Below are positions 1-7,174 of a DNA stretch of 15,889 bases, in pieces; within the stretch, counting starts at the first letter, position 1, and each line of letters starts with the position of its first letter. Source of the DNA: an uncultured Pseudomonadota bacterium (lineage in GTDB: Bacteria; Pseudomonadota; Gammaproteobacteria; Burkholderiales; SG8-39). The translations under genes and the position numbers were made by a program. The DNA lies in the NCBI GenBank assembly GCA_903895005.1, contig CAITSH010000152.1, forward strand, positions 1-15,889, in the 5' to 3' direction. Below the pieces are notes generated by a model. It made no database searches. It saw only the letters and a program-made list of their open reading frames with translations, and was not told where the DNA came from.

Positions 1-433
1 AGACGACGGCGGCGCAAGGCGATTTTTCCAGCATCGGCAAAAAGGCGCGCAGCGGGCGGATGACACTGAAAAATTTCAGGTCCAGTTCCTCGCGCCAGTT
101 GGCGTCGGTGGTATCGGAAAATTTCGATACGCGGCCCTGGCCGGCATTGTTGACGAGCACGTCCGTGCCGCCAAAGCGCGCGGCGACTGCCGCGGCGAAT
201 TTTTCTGTATCCGACGCATCGAGCACATCGCAAGTGGCGGCGAGCAGATCGCCTTGCGGAAATTCGGTCCGTAGAGCTTGCTCGGCTTCGGCAAGGCGTG
301 TCGCATTGCGTCCGCAAAACGCCACGCGCAAGCCAGCACCGAGCATCAGGCGGACGGTTGCAAGCCCGATGCCTGAAGAACCCCCGGTTACCACGCCGAC
401 GCGTTGTTCGAGTTGGTAGGAAAGGGTAGTCAT
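1..433 (-). CDS. SDR-family NAD(P)-dependent oxidoreductase, partial (C-terminus beyond the left edge)
   Basis: The first 144 residues of a classical short-chain dehydrogenase/reductase are present. They carry the Rossmann nucleotide-binding motif TGGSSGIG at residues 16-23 and the structural NNAG motif at 95-98. The catalytic Ser-Tyr-Lys part lies off the window. The start ATG at 433 overlaps the TGA of the upstream IclR gene by four bases (ATGA), so the two are probably translationally coupled. AGAGG about 8 nt upstream can serve as ribosome binding site. An arginine at position 42, just after the second strand (FCGRN), is compatible with NADP(H) use; that is inference. As the last visible gene of the Rieske operon it probably oxidises or reduces a pathway intermediate. 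The family is certain, the substrate unknown. Confidence 0.88.
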   Translation of the reverse strand, partial: MTTLSYQLEQRVGVVTGGSSGIGLATVRLMLGAGLRVAFCGRNATRLAEAEQALRTEFPQGDLLAATCDVLDASDTEKFAAAVAARFGGTDVLVNNAGQGRVSKFSDTTDANWREELDLKFFSVIRPLRAFLPMLEKSPCAAVV

Positions 434-1209
434 GCGGCAACCTCTGTTGGACGATAGTTGAGGCGGTGTGACAATTGCGCCGCCGCGGCCAGAACGCGCC
501 GTACCAGCTTGTCGCGCTGTTTCGGTTCTATCGCCGACTGCGGGACGCTCAGGCTGATCGCGGCGATGACCTTGCCGTGGCCGTCACGCACCGGCGCGGC
601 GATGGCAGAAATGCCGCTCTCGAAAAACGACTCGCTCACGGCATAGCCGCGTTCGCGGTCACCGGCGAGGACTTTTTTCAGGTCGCCGAGATTCTTCGGC
701 GTCTGCGGCGTGTGTGCGGGCAGGCGCGGCTCCGGGTACAGGGCGCGCAGCGCGGCGTCGTCGAGGTCGGCAAGGAACATGCGGCCCAGCACCGTGGCGT
801 GGGCTGGCATGCGCGTGCCCACCTGAACGTTGCTGGCAAAGGTCGAGGTGACGCTTGCGCGCACCACGAACACCACCTCGCGTCCGTCCAGGGTCGCCAG
901 TTGCGCGGCAAAGCCGGTGTCATCGCGCAGGGCTTCGACCAGGGGACGCGCCATGTCGCTGATTTCCAGCGAAGCGATGTATTCGAAACCGAGGCGCAGC
1001 ACCGCAGGTCCAAGACGATAGGCGCCTTCATTGCGTTCGACAAAACCAAGCAGCTCCAGTGTCTGGATGATGCGAAACACCGTGGAGCGCGGCACATCGA
1101 GCTCGCGCGCGATGTCCGGCGCCGACCAGCTGGTGCGCTGGCGGTCAAACAGCTGCAGCAGGCGCAGGCCGCGCTCGAGTCCGGGGACGGTGTAGCGTTC
1201 GTCGGCCAT
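430..1209 (-). CDS. IclR-family transcriptional regulator
   Basis: This 259-residue protein has the full IclR layout. An N-terminal winged helix-turn-helix spans roughly residues 9-66, with the recognition region around LDVPRSTVFRIIQTL. A C-terminal effector-binding domain covers about 80-250, with the family features GTRMPAHATVLGR near 131-143 and RGYAVSESFFESG near 187-199. Such proteins bind DNA as dimers or tetramers and respond to small aromatic or organic acids, often in the manner of PcaR or PobR. It sits inside the operon, one base after the hydrolase stop and overlapping the next SDR. The likely targets are the paired palindromes at 7061-7095, which would make it autoregulatory; this is inferred. 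Whether it activates or represses cannot be told. Confidence 0.95.
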   Translation of the reverse strand: MADERYTVPGLERGLRLLQLFDRQRTSWSAPDIARELDVPRSTVFRIIQTLELLGFVERNEGAYRLGPAVLRLGFEYIASLEISDMARPLVEALRDDTGFAAQLATLDGREVVFVVRASVTSTFASNVQVGTRMPAHATVLGRMFLADLDDAALRALYPEPRLPAHTPQTPKNLGDLKKVLAGDRERGYAVSESFFESGISAIAAPVRDGHGKVIAAISLSVPQSAIEPKQRDKLVRRVLAAAAQLSHRLNYRPTEVAA

Positions 1210-1210
1210 G

Positions 1211-2077
1211 TCAGTCTTCCTGCAGCAAGGGATTCACCAAGCCGGGCGAATCGATGTAGGAGGCGTGCCCGAGGCCGGGCAGAGAGCGGTAATCGGCGTG
1301 TGTGAACTCGGCGGCGATGAGCTGGCAGCCCTTTTCCGGCGTGATGCGGTCGTCACTGCCGCAGGCCACCAGTACGGGCCCGTGATAGAGCGCCGCGTCC
1401 GCGCCCAAGTCGCCGGAGGCGAGCATGCGCGCAGCCTGCGCATAGGCGGCAACGTTGAGCTGGCTGCTGTTCCAGATCACCAGTGCGCGCGCCTCTTCGG
1501 TCGCGCCGGGCCCGAGCAGTGCCGGGCCGCGTTGCAATGCGTGCTCGACCGGGCCGAGCCTGTTCATGAGTGCGAGCCTGTCATCAAGTTTTTGCCGGCG
1601 CAGTTCCGGTGGGGCATTGCGATAGCCGCGCGCCGGATTGAGCAGCACGAGCCGAATGACTTTTTCTACGTGGCGCGCGGCGTAGGCGCAGGCCACCAGC
1701 GCGCCGAGCGAATGTCCCACCAGCTTGAAGCGGGAAATGCCAAGGCCGTCGATGAGGTTGGAGAGGGCGCGCGCGTAATCGGCGGCTTCAGGGGTTTCAC
1801 CATTCAGGGGAGTGCTCTGGCCGTAGCCCGGGGCGTCCCAGGCGATGACGCGGTGTGTCTTGCCCAAGGTTGCAAGTTGGTGCAGCCACGAGCCTGAGCC
1901 CGACCCGATGCCGTGCAGCAACACCAGCACAGGCTTGTCCTTACCCGTTCCGCCTTCAAGCCCGGCCTCACGCCATGACAGCACGGCGCCGTTCGACGAC
2001 AAGGTGCGCGCCGGGTACTGCGCCGCGAGGCCGGCCAGTGCCGGTGGCAGCGTCGGAGGGGTGAGGGTTGCAGTCAC
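1211..2077 (-). CDS. Alpha/beta-fold hydrolase
   Basis: The protein is an alpha/beta hydrolase of 288 residues if the GTG at 2077 is the start. It shows an oxyanion-hole segment LLHGIGSGSGSW (53-64), the nucleophile elbow GHSLGA with Ser123, an acidic residue in the CGSDDRITP segment (D242/D243) and the catalytic His271 in GLGHASY. The general type is that of enol-lactonases and meta-cleavage-product hydrolases such as PcaD or MhpC. The open frame extends upstream to an ATG at 2167, but those 30 residues lie inside the cupin gene and look unrelated to the fold. The GTG 8 nt after the cupin stop is therefore preferred. The stop is one base from the IclR start. It probably hydrolyses an ester, lactone or C-C bond in the pathway; the substrate is unknown. 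Confidence 0.9.
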   Translation of the reverse strand: MTATLTPPTLPPALAGLAAQYPARTLSSNGAVLSWREAGLEGGTGKDKPVLVLLHGIGSGSGSWLHQLATLGKTHRVIAWDAPGYGQSTPLNGETPEAADYARALSNLIDGLGISRFKLVGHSLGALVACAYAARHVEKVIRLVLLNPARGYRNAPPELRRQKLDDRLALMNRLGPVEHALQRGPALLGPGATEEARALVIWNSSQLNVAAYAQAARMLASGDLGADAALYHGPVLVACGSDDRITPEKGCQLIAAEFTHADYRSLPGLGHASYIDSPGLVNPLLQED

Positions 2078-2085
2078 GGAAGGTT

Positions 2086-2625
2086 TCAGCCGCGCTTGAT
2101 TTTCGCCAGCGGGTGGTCGGCCGGATACGTCGGGGTGACCGGCTTTGGCGAGCCGAGCATGACGCACATCAGCGCATCTTCATCGCCGATGTTGATTTCG
2201 CCGCGGTACACGCCCGGGGGAACCGAGATGAGGTCGCGGTCGGTGAGGATGGATTCCCAGCGCTCGCCGTCTTTTTCGCAAATGACCTTCATCTTGCCGC
2301 GGATCAGGAAGAACACCTCCTCGACATCGGTATGCAGGTGCATCGGGCCTTCGTGACCGGCCGGTATGACCATGGTCGAGAAGGTGAAGTGCTCGGAGGG
2401 AACGGTGTTTGAGTCGGATGCGACGCCGGTGCCGCCGGTGCCGACATAGCGCATTTGCGCACGGCGATATTTGGGATCAAAGTCGGCCTGGAACTTGAGC
2501 GCGTCCCAGTCGTAGCGCCGTGTCTCGTAGCGAGCGACGCGCGACTCCAGCCATTGCGAAAAAGTCTGGTCGGCTCGGCGTTCCATCGATGAGGTTTGCA
2601 GTGTTTTTGGTGCGGCGTCGCCCAT
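2086..2625 (-). CDS. Single-domain cupin protein
   Basis: This 179-residue protein contains one cupin barrel. Cupin motif 1 fits the consensus exactly: G90, H96, H98, E103 and G110 stand in GX5HXHX4EX6G. Motif 2 is recognisable (PPG at 136-138, N145), but the usual histidine is Arg141. That leaves a two-His, one-Glu metal site, or no tightly bound metal. About 70 N-terminal residues precede the barrel. Of two nearby ATGs, the one at 2625 is chosen because AAGGAG lies 6 nt upstream of it and directly abuts the other. Cupins of this kind act as small dioxygenases, isomerases or ligand sensors. Placement between an SDR and a hydrolase suggests a catalytic step or accessory role. The exact activity is not known. 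Confidence 0.88.
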   Translation of the reverse strand: MGDAAPKTLQTSSMERRADQTFSQWLESRVARYETRRYDWDALKFQADFDPKYRRAQMRYVGTGGTGVASDSNTVPSEHFTFSTMVIPAGHEGPMHLHTDVEEVFFLIRGKMKVICEKDGERWESILTDRDLISVPPGVYRGEINIGDEDALMCVMLGSPKPVTPTYPADHPLAKIKRG

Positions 2626-2631
2626 GTTCAT

Positions 2632-2637
2632 CTCCTT
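2632..2637 (-). promoter_or_regulatory. Ribosome binding site that fixes the cupin start
   Basis: AAGGAG on the minus strand lies 6 nt before the ATG at 2625 and touches the ATG at 2631 with no spacer. The geometry favours the downstream ATG as the true cupin start. Confidence 0.7.
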
Positions 2638-2687
2638 CAGTGGTGTTGTGCGTTGGCGTTCGGTTGGGTTCGTTCAAGCATGCCCGG

Positions 2688-3425
2688 CTAGTTCATGACG
2701 AAGCCGCCGTTGACCGGCAGCAATTGCCCCGTGACAAAGCTCGCGGCATCAGACAGCAGGAACATCACTGCACCGCAGACATCATCCGGGTGTTGCGCGC
2801 GGTTGATCGAGCGGCCGTTGACGTAAAGCTCGTGCCGGTCGGCGGGTACGTATTCGGTCGCCTCGACCAGGGTCAGGCCCGGTGCGACACAATTGACGGC
2901 GATGTTATGCGCGCCCAGTTCGCGTGACATCGAGCGCGACATTGAAATGATCGCGCCCTTGCTGGCGACGTAATGCATCAGGCGCGGCGCGCCCCACAGT
3001 GCGGTGTCCGAGGCGATGTTAACGACCTTGCCCTGTCCCGATTTCTTTAACCAGGGTAGGGCGGCGCGTGTCGCCAGCCAGGTGCCGCGCACATTCACCG
3101 TCATGACGCGGTCCCATGTTGCTACGTCGATGTCTTCCATCGTCTTGCCGCCGATGCCGGTGGCGATGGCGCCGTTGTTGATGATGCCGTCGATGCCACC
3201 GAGCGCCCCCGCGCATGCCGCCATGCCCTTTTCGATGGAGTCGGATGAGGCGAGGTCCATGAGCGAAAAGTGCGCGCCCGTCTCGATCGCGGTTTCATGA
3301 CCACGCTCCTCGAGGATATCGGCGATGGCGACGCGCGCGCCGGCGGTAATGGCCGCCTCGGCAAAGGCGCGGCCCAGACCGCGGGCGCCGCCGGTGACGA
3401 CGATTTTTTTGTTTTTAAGCAGCAT
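2688..3425 (-). CDS. SDR-family oxidoreductase, probably NAD-dependent
   Basis: A complete 245-residue classical short-chain dehydrogenase. It has the cofactor motif TGGARGLG (11-18), Asp36 at the end of the second strand (IADI), which favours NAD(H) over NADP(H), Asn111, and the catalytic triad Ser139, Tyr152 and Lys156 (YVASK). The usual NNAG motif reads NNGA at 83-86, a swap seen in some SDRs. The C-terminus has the common end VTGQLLPVNGG. It lies 29 nt downstream of the Rieske oxygenase, as would be expected if it oxidises a hydroxylated or diol product. The substrate is unknown. The start has only a weak upstream AGAGG, but the N-terminus fits the family with no missing residues. Confidence 0.93.
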   Translation of the reverse strand: MLLKNKKIVVTGGARGLGRAFAEAAITAGARVAIADILEERGHETAIETGAHFSLMDLASSDSIEKGMAACAGALGGIDGIINNGAIATGIGGKTMEDIDVATWDRVMTVNVRGTWLATRAALPWLKKSGQGKVVNIASDTALWGAPRLMHYVASKGAIISMSRSMSRELGAHNIAVNCVAPGLTLVEATEYVPADRHELYVNGRSINRAQHPDDVCGAVMFLLSDAASFVTGQLLPVNGGFVMN

Positions 3426-3454
3426 GCGGGTGCGGTGCCTCTGGTTTTATGGTT

Positions 3455-4495
3455 TCAGGCTGTCGCGGCAGGTTTGGCCGCGGCGTCAAGCGCAGCTAGC
3501 TGGGCCTCGGCTTTTTGTTCAAACATGCGCCGTACCCGGGCCATGCCGGTGTCGTGTTGGTAGAGGAACTCGTTCTGGCGCGCATTGGGCGCGAGGTTCT
3601 CCAGTACCACGTGGTCCTGTTCCAGTACTTCCCAGTGCAGGCCCTCGAGGCGGTTGCGGTACAGGAAGCGCCAGGTGTCGCGCTGCCAGCCGCTGACCTT
3701 GCGGCAACGCCAGAAAAACACCTGCACGTGGTTTTCGTCTATGGGCGTGGCGTAGCCGATGATATAAAACGAGCCTCCGGGCCCGTGTTTCTTCTGGTAA
3801 GGGATGGACAGGCGCATCCACATGCTGCCGGTGTCGGCGAGCTCCACCCAGTCAAAGTTGACTTCACGCTGGCCGACTTTCTCGAACATGATGCCGTTGG
3901 GGGTTTTCTTGACGCGCATTTCAGCCTGCTTGTCGCCCATTGCCATCGAGTGCGAGCGCGCATGCAGGTAGGCGCCGTGCATCGGGTCCATGACGTTGTC
4001 GACCGCGTACTGGTGGTTGCATTCCCACATCGCCGTGCAAAGCATCGAGGCCCATTCGTCCGAGCCCAGTTGTTCGGGCAGTTCCAGCGGTGCCGGTTCC
4101 GGATGCAGGGCATCGCCGAACCACACGAAGATGCCGCCGCGCGTTTCCTGCACCGGATAGTGCTTGAGGCATTGCTGGCCTTCGAGCGGGCAGGCCTTCA
4201 CTGCGGGCACGTTGGTGACGGTGCCGGCGCCGTTGACCTCGATGCCGTGATACCAGCAGGCGACGCGGTCGCCGAGGTTCCAGCCCAGGGAGAGCCGTGC
4301 GCCGCGGTGAGGGCAGCGGTCTTCGATCGCATGCAGCTTGCCGTCCTTGTCACGCCACAACACCAGGTTTTCGCCAAGGCGGGTGATGCCCAGCGGCGCT
4401 GACTGCAGGCGCCAAGAGGGCAGTACCGGGTACCAGTAGTTGCGAAGTCCGGTGGCGAGCATCGCGCCGACGCGTTCCTTGATCGCTTCAGTCAT
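3455..4495 (-). CDS. Rieske non-heme iron oxygenase, oxygenase component
   Basis: This 346-residue protein is the catalytic subunit of a Rieske oxygenase. The [2Fe-2S] site is C61-P-H63 and C80-x2-H83. The mononuclear iron site shows D166/D170, H173 and H178 in a DxxxDxxHxxxxH pattern, with D294 in LEQDH as the likely third ligand. Length and layout resemble the short VanA, dicamba O-demethylase and TsaM type, which demethylate or hydroxylate small aromatic acids. Electrons would come from the separate Rieske ferredoxin encoded at the operon head, but no reductase gene is seen. AAGGAG at 4502-4507, 6 nt upstream, gives a strong ribosome binding site. The 79-nt gap before it holds three copies of CTTGAG but no obvious promoter. 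The substrate is not identifiable from sequence alone. Confidence 0.95.
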   Translation of the reverse strand: MTEAIKERVGAMLATGLRNYWYPVLPSWRLQSAPLGITRLGENLVLWRDKDGKLHAIEDRCPHRGARLSLGWNLGDRVACWYHGIEVNGAGTVTNVPAVKACPLEGQQCLKHYPVQETRGGIFVWFGDALHPEPAPLELPEQLGSDEWASMLCTAMWECNHQYAVDNVMDPMHGAYLHARSHSMAMGDKQAEMRVKKTPNGIMFEKVGQREVNFDWVELADTGSMWMRLSIPYQKKHGPGGSFYIIGYATPIDENHVQVFFWRCRKVSGWQRDTWRFLYRNRLEGLHWEVLEQDHVVLENLAPNARQNEFLYQHDTGMARVRRMFEQKAEAQLAALDAAAKPAATA

Positions 4496-4574
4496 GCTGA
4501 TCTCCTTTGTCTTGAGGTCTTGAGCTTGAGGCTCGGGTGCCGGGACGGGAAATGTGACGGGATAGTTTCATTGT

Positions 4575-5369
4575 CTATATGGTCTGGTGCTGCGCGCGCG
4601 GCACCCAGTGCAGCACGCGGCGTTCAACCAGGACCACCGCGCCGTAGGCGGCGATGCCGATGACGGTGAGCATGATGATCGCGACAAACACCATCGCAGT
4701 GTTGCCCTGGCCTTCGCCGAAGGTGAGCAGGTAACCCAGGCCCATGTTGCCGCCGACGAGCTCGCCGACGACCACGCCGATCACCGCCAGCGTCGCGCCG
4801 ATGCGCAGGCCGGAAAACAGAGGTGGCAGCGTCGTCGGGTATTCGATCATGCTGAAAATCTGCCAGCGCGAAGCCGAGAAGGAGCGCCCGAGATTCACCA
4901 GGTCCGGGTCGACCGCGCGGATCGCCGTGAGAACGTTGACCATCACCGGAAAGAACACGATCAGGATGGCGACAAGGATCTTGGGGTAGACGGTAAAGCC
5001 CATCCACATCACGAACAGCGGGGCGAACGCCACCTTGGGTGCGATCTGCAGGGCGAGCAGGTAGGGCGATAGGACCAGTTCTGTTTTGGGCGAGATACCG
5101 AGCGCGAATCCGATGATCACGCCAAGCAGAGAGCCGAGGATAAATCCAACCACTACCTCGAGCGCGGTGATACCCGAGTGCATCATCAGCCTTTCGTTGC
5201 CGAGCATGCGCACAAACTCGGACCATACTTTGGTGGGTGGTGGCAGGATGAACTCGGGAATGCCGGCTAGCCCGGGCACCCACTGCCAGAGGGCGAGGAA
5301 CACCAGCAGCACCGCCGCGCTGGCGATGATCATGCCGGCCGTGAATCCGCCGCGCTTGCCGGTGCTCAT
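4575..5369 (-). CDS. ABC transporter permease, SsuC/TauC type
   Basis: This 264-residue inner-membrane permease belongs to the binding-protein-dependent family that takes up sulfonates, taurine, nitrate or similar organic acids. About six hydrophobic helices are visible. The cytoplasmic EAA-type loop that docks the ATPase lies around VNLGRSFSASRWQIFS and continues into YPTTLPPLFSGLRIG. The ATG at 5369 is chosen over one ten codons upstream because AGGAG (5379-5383) stands 9 nt before it. It follows the ATPase gene after an unusually long 173-nt gap. No cognate periplasmic binding protein of the SsuA/TauA type is encoded next to it. It probably imports the substrate of the Rieske pathway; that is inferred from the operon only. 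Confidence 0.93.
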   Translation of the reverse strand: MSTGKRGGFTAGMIIASAAVLLVFLALWQWVPGLAGIPEFILPPPTKVWSEFVRMLGNERLMMHSGITALEVVVGFILGSLLGVIIGFALGISPKTELVLSPYLLALQIAPKVAFAPLFVMWMGFTVYPKILVAILIVFFPVMVNVLTAIRAVDPDLVNLGRSFSASRWQIFSMIEYPTTLPPLFSGLRIGATLAVIGVVVGELVGGNMGLGYLLTFGEGQGNTAMVFVAIIMLTVIGIAAYGAVVLVERRVLHWVPRAQHQTI

Positions 5370-5542
5370 CGGCAGGTTCTCCTGCAACCTGCGGCGCATT
5401 GTACAAACCGCATTGTCGGTCCAAGTGCAGGGCCGGTCGCGCAGGCGGTGGTAATAGGAAAGCGGCGTTCGTTCATGGTGTGCATTTCAGTTGCGCTCAT
5501 GTATCGCGGGTAGGGGCGTCGAATGAATCTGGAACGCCACGC

Positions 5543-6343
5543 TCAAATGTGTTCCGCGGTTTCGGGTTCGCCGATGTGCAGCAACTCCATCAAGCGGGCC
5601 ACGTAGGCCCCGACTTCGGGGCTGCGCCTGCGTTGCATCGGGTTGTCGCGTCCCGGGATATCGATAATGATTTCTTCGATGATGGTGCCGGGACGCCGGC
5701 TCATCACCAGTACGCGGTCGGACAGCGCGATCGATTCGATCAGGTCGTGGGTGATGAAGAGAGCCGTCTTGTTTTCTTCGGCCAGGGTGCGCGCGAGGTC
5801 CTGTTGCAGGATCATCTTGGTCTGCGCATCAAGCGCTGAGAAGGGTTCGTCCATGAGTAACACCAGCGGATCCACGGCCAGCGTGCGCGCCAATGCCGCA
5901 CGCTGGCGCATGCCGCCTGAGAGCTGGTGCGGGAAATGGTTTTCGAAGCCGCCAAGATGGCACTTGGTAATCAAGGTCAGCGCTTTTTCGCGTCGCTCCG
6001 ACCGCGATGCCCCCTGGATTTCGAGGCCGAGTTCGACGTTTTCTCGGATGCTGCGCCAGGGCAGCAACAAATCCTTTTGCAGCATGAAGGCGACCTGGCG
6101 GTTGGGGCCGTCAACCTGCCTGCCATCGACATAGACCTTGCCCTCGCTCGGCAGGTACAGGCCGGAACCCATGTTGAGCAGCGTCGATTTGCCGCAACCA
6201 GAGGGGCCGATCAGCGACACGACCTCACCCTCGCGTATGGCGAGATTGACGTTTTTTACCGCCGTGACGATTTCGCCGCCGCGATTGGATCCGAAAATCT
6301 TGGTTACCGCTTTGAATTCGATGCGGACGGCGGGGGTGTTCAT
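5543..6343 (-). CDS. ABC transporter ATP-binding protein, SsuB/TauB type
   Basis: A complete 266-residue ATPase subunit with Walker A GPSGCGKST (46-54), Q-loop Gln89, signature LSGGMRQR (141-148), Walker B VLLMDEP (161-167), D-loop SALD and switch His199. The order and length match the ATPases of nitrate/sulfonate/taurine importers, and the partner permease is the next gene. The start lies only 6 nt after the stop of the small helix protein, with AAGGAA overlapping that stop. It energises import through the inner-membrane permease. The family call is firm; the transported compound is not known. Confidence 0.95.
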   Translation of the reverse strand: MNTPAVRIEFKAVTKIFGSNRGGEIVTAVKNVNLAIREGEVVSLIGPSGCGKSTLLNMGSGLYLPSEGKVYVDGRQVDGPNRQVAFMLQKDLLLPWRSIRENVELGLEIQGASRSERREKALTLITKCHLGGFENHFPHQLSGGMRQRAALARTLAVDPLVLLMDEPFSALDAQTKMILQQDLARTLAEENKTALFITHDLIESIALSDRVLVMSRRPGTIIEEIIIDIPGRDNPMQRRRSPEVGAYVARLMELLHIGEPETAEHI

Positions 6344-6349
6344 CTGGAG

Positions 6350-6640
6350 CTATTCCTTGCCAAGTTGCTGCATGACCGCGGTGAAGCTCGCCTCGGTCCA
6401 GGCCGCTCCATCCGGTGCGTGGCCACCCAGTTCATTAAGTTTGGCCACGACCGCGGGCAATTCCTCAATCCCGGCGACGAACACCTGCTCGAGCAGGTCG
6501 CCCAGCTGATTTTCAAAAGGGGTGGGCGGCGCAGCGCGGTTTTGCCAGATCATGTTCTTGATCTCGCCGACCTTTTCGATCGACCCTTTGTGGGAGTCCG
6601 GGCTGACCGAGGCCGGCTGCAGGTAGGGGTTGTAGTCCAT
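6350..6640 (-). CDS. Small protein with a recombinase-like helical domain
   Basis: A 96-residue soluble protein, start ATG at 6640, two bases after the ferredoxin stop. The AAGG part of its ribosome binding site lies within the last codons of that gene. The first 40 residues look flexible and proline-containing (MDYNPYLQPAS...). The remainder is helical, with ENQLGDLLEQVF (43-54) followed by ELPAVVAKLNELG (60-72), a DGAAW turn and TEASFTAVMQQLG. This last part resembles the helical 'Recombinase' segment of large serine recombinases (xLNExGxxTPxGxxW), though no catalytic domain is present. The name follows that resemblance and is tentative. Tight packing between a Rieske ferredoxin and an importer suggests an accessory or regulatory role in the oxygenase pathway. 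The function is unknown. Confidence 0.75.
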   Translation of the reverse strand: MDYNPYLQPASVSPDSHKGSIEKVGEIKNMIWQNRAAPPTPFENQLGDLLEQVFVAGIEELPAVVAKLNELGGHAPDGAAWTEASFTAVMQQLGKE

Positions 6641-6642
6641 GT

Positions 6643-6984
6643 TTAATCCACCTTCACGAGAATACGGTCGCCCTCGACGCGCAAGGGATAGACTTTGAGG
6701 TCGCGTCCGCCTGGCCCGGCGGTACACTTGCCCGTGGTGATGTCAAAGCGTGCGGCGTGCAGGGGGCATTCGATCTGGCCGTCCATGACAAAGCCCTGCG
6801 ACAGGAGGGCATATGCATGGGGGCAGATGTCCTCAAGGGCGTGGTACTGGCCGTTGAGGAGGTAGACGCCGACTTCCTTGTCGCCTACTTTGACCGTAAG
6901 CGGCATGTCCTCGGACACATCGCCGGTGCTGCCGGCCGCAGTCCAGTCGTTGCCGGATGTTGCACTGCCTGTCGTGTCGTTCAT
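6643..6984 (-). CDS. Rieske [2Fe-2S] ferredoxin
   Basis: This 113-residue protein carries a single Rieske cluster site, C54-P-H56 and C73-P-L75-H76, in the fold of the ferredoxins that serve ring-hydroxylating oxygenases. It has no signal peptide, no membrane helix and no mononuclear iron site. It would carry electrons from a reductase to the oxygenase encoded at 3455-4495. The first roughly 25 residues are Gly/Ser/Thr-rich and not part of the domain. The open frame continues far upstream without a credible start, across the operator region, so the ATG at 6984 is preferred. It is the first gene of the minus-strand operon. The ribosome binding site is weak. Confidence 0.92.
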   Translation of the reverse strand: MNDTTGSATSGNDWTAAGSTGDVSEDMPLTVKVGDKEVGVYLLNGQYHALEDICPHAYALLSQGFVMDGQIECPLHAARFDITTGKCTAGPGGRDLKVYPLRVEGDRILVKVD

Positions 6985-7060
6985 CTGTTCGCGCTCGCGT
7001 CGGGAAGTTGATGAGGGGGCGGGAGTCGCCGTACTGTGCGTTATCGTTGCCCTGGATAAT

Positions 7061-7076
7061 GTTTTATATATGAAAC
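7061..7076. promoter_or_regulatory. Putative IclR-type operator, site 1
   Basis: GTTTTATATATGAAAC is a 16-bp palindrome with one mismatch from perfect symmetry (ideal GTTTCATATATGAAAC). It lies between the divergent ferredoxin and Bug genes. IclR regulators commonly bind short palindromes of this shape, and an IclR gene is in the operon. The binding itself is inferred. Confidence 0.6.
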
Positions 7077-7079
7077 AAT

Positions 7080-7095
7080 GATTCGTATGTGAAAC
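7080..7095. promoter_or_regulatory. Putative IclR-type operator, site 2
   Basis: GATTCGTATGTGAAAC is a second, weaker copy of the same palindrome. Its centre is 19 bp from the centre of site 1, and the right half GTGAAAC is the best conserved part. Together the pair lies about 95 bp from each of the two divergent start codons. Confidence 0.55.
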
Positions 7096-7174
7096 GATGT
7101 TAGCATAAGATGGTGCGCTGTCAAGCGGCGGCGCAACAAGTTTTTTAACAGGCATTTCCCGGGGATTCCGAACC

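Noticed and set aside
475..1305. Plus-strand open frame opposite the IclR gene
   Set aside because: The IclR frame has complete domain motifs. The opposite frame is Arg/Gln-rich and featureless.
3515..4402. Long plus-strand open frame of 295 codons
   Set aside because: It lies wholly antisense to the Rieske oxygenase, whose metal ligands are intact. The translated product is His/Ala/Val-rich without any domain, which is typical of antisense frames in GC-rich genes.
4511..4530. Three copies of CTTGAG in the gap upstream of the oxygenase
   Set aside because: The repeat is too short and irregular to call an operator or mobile element.
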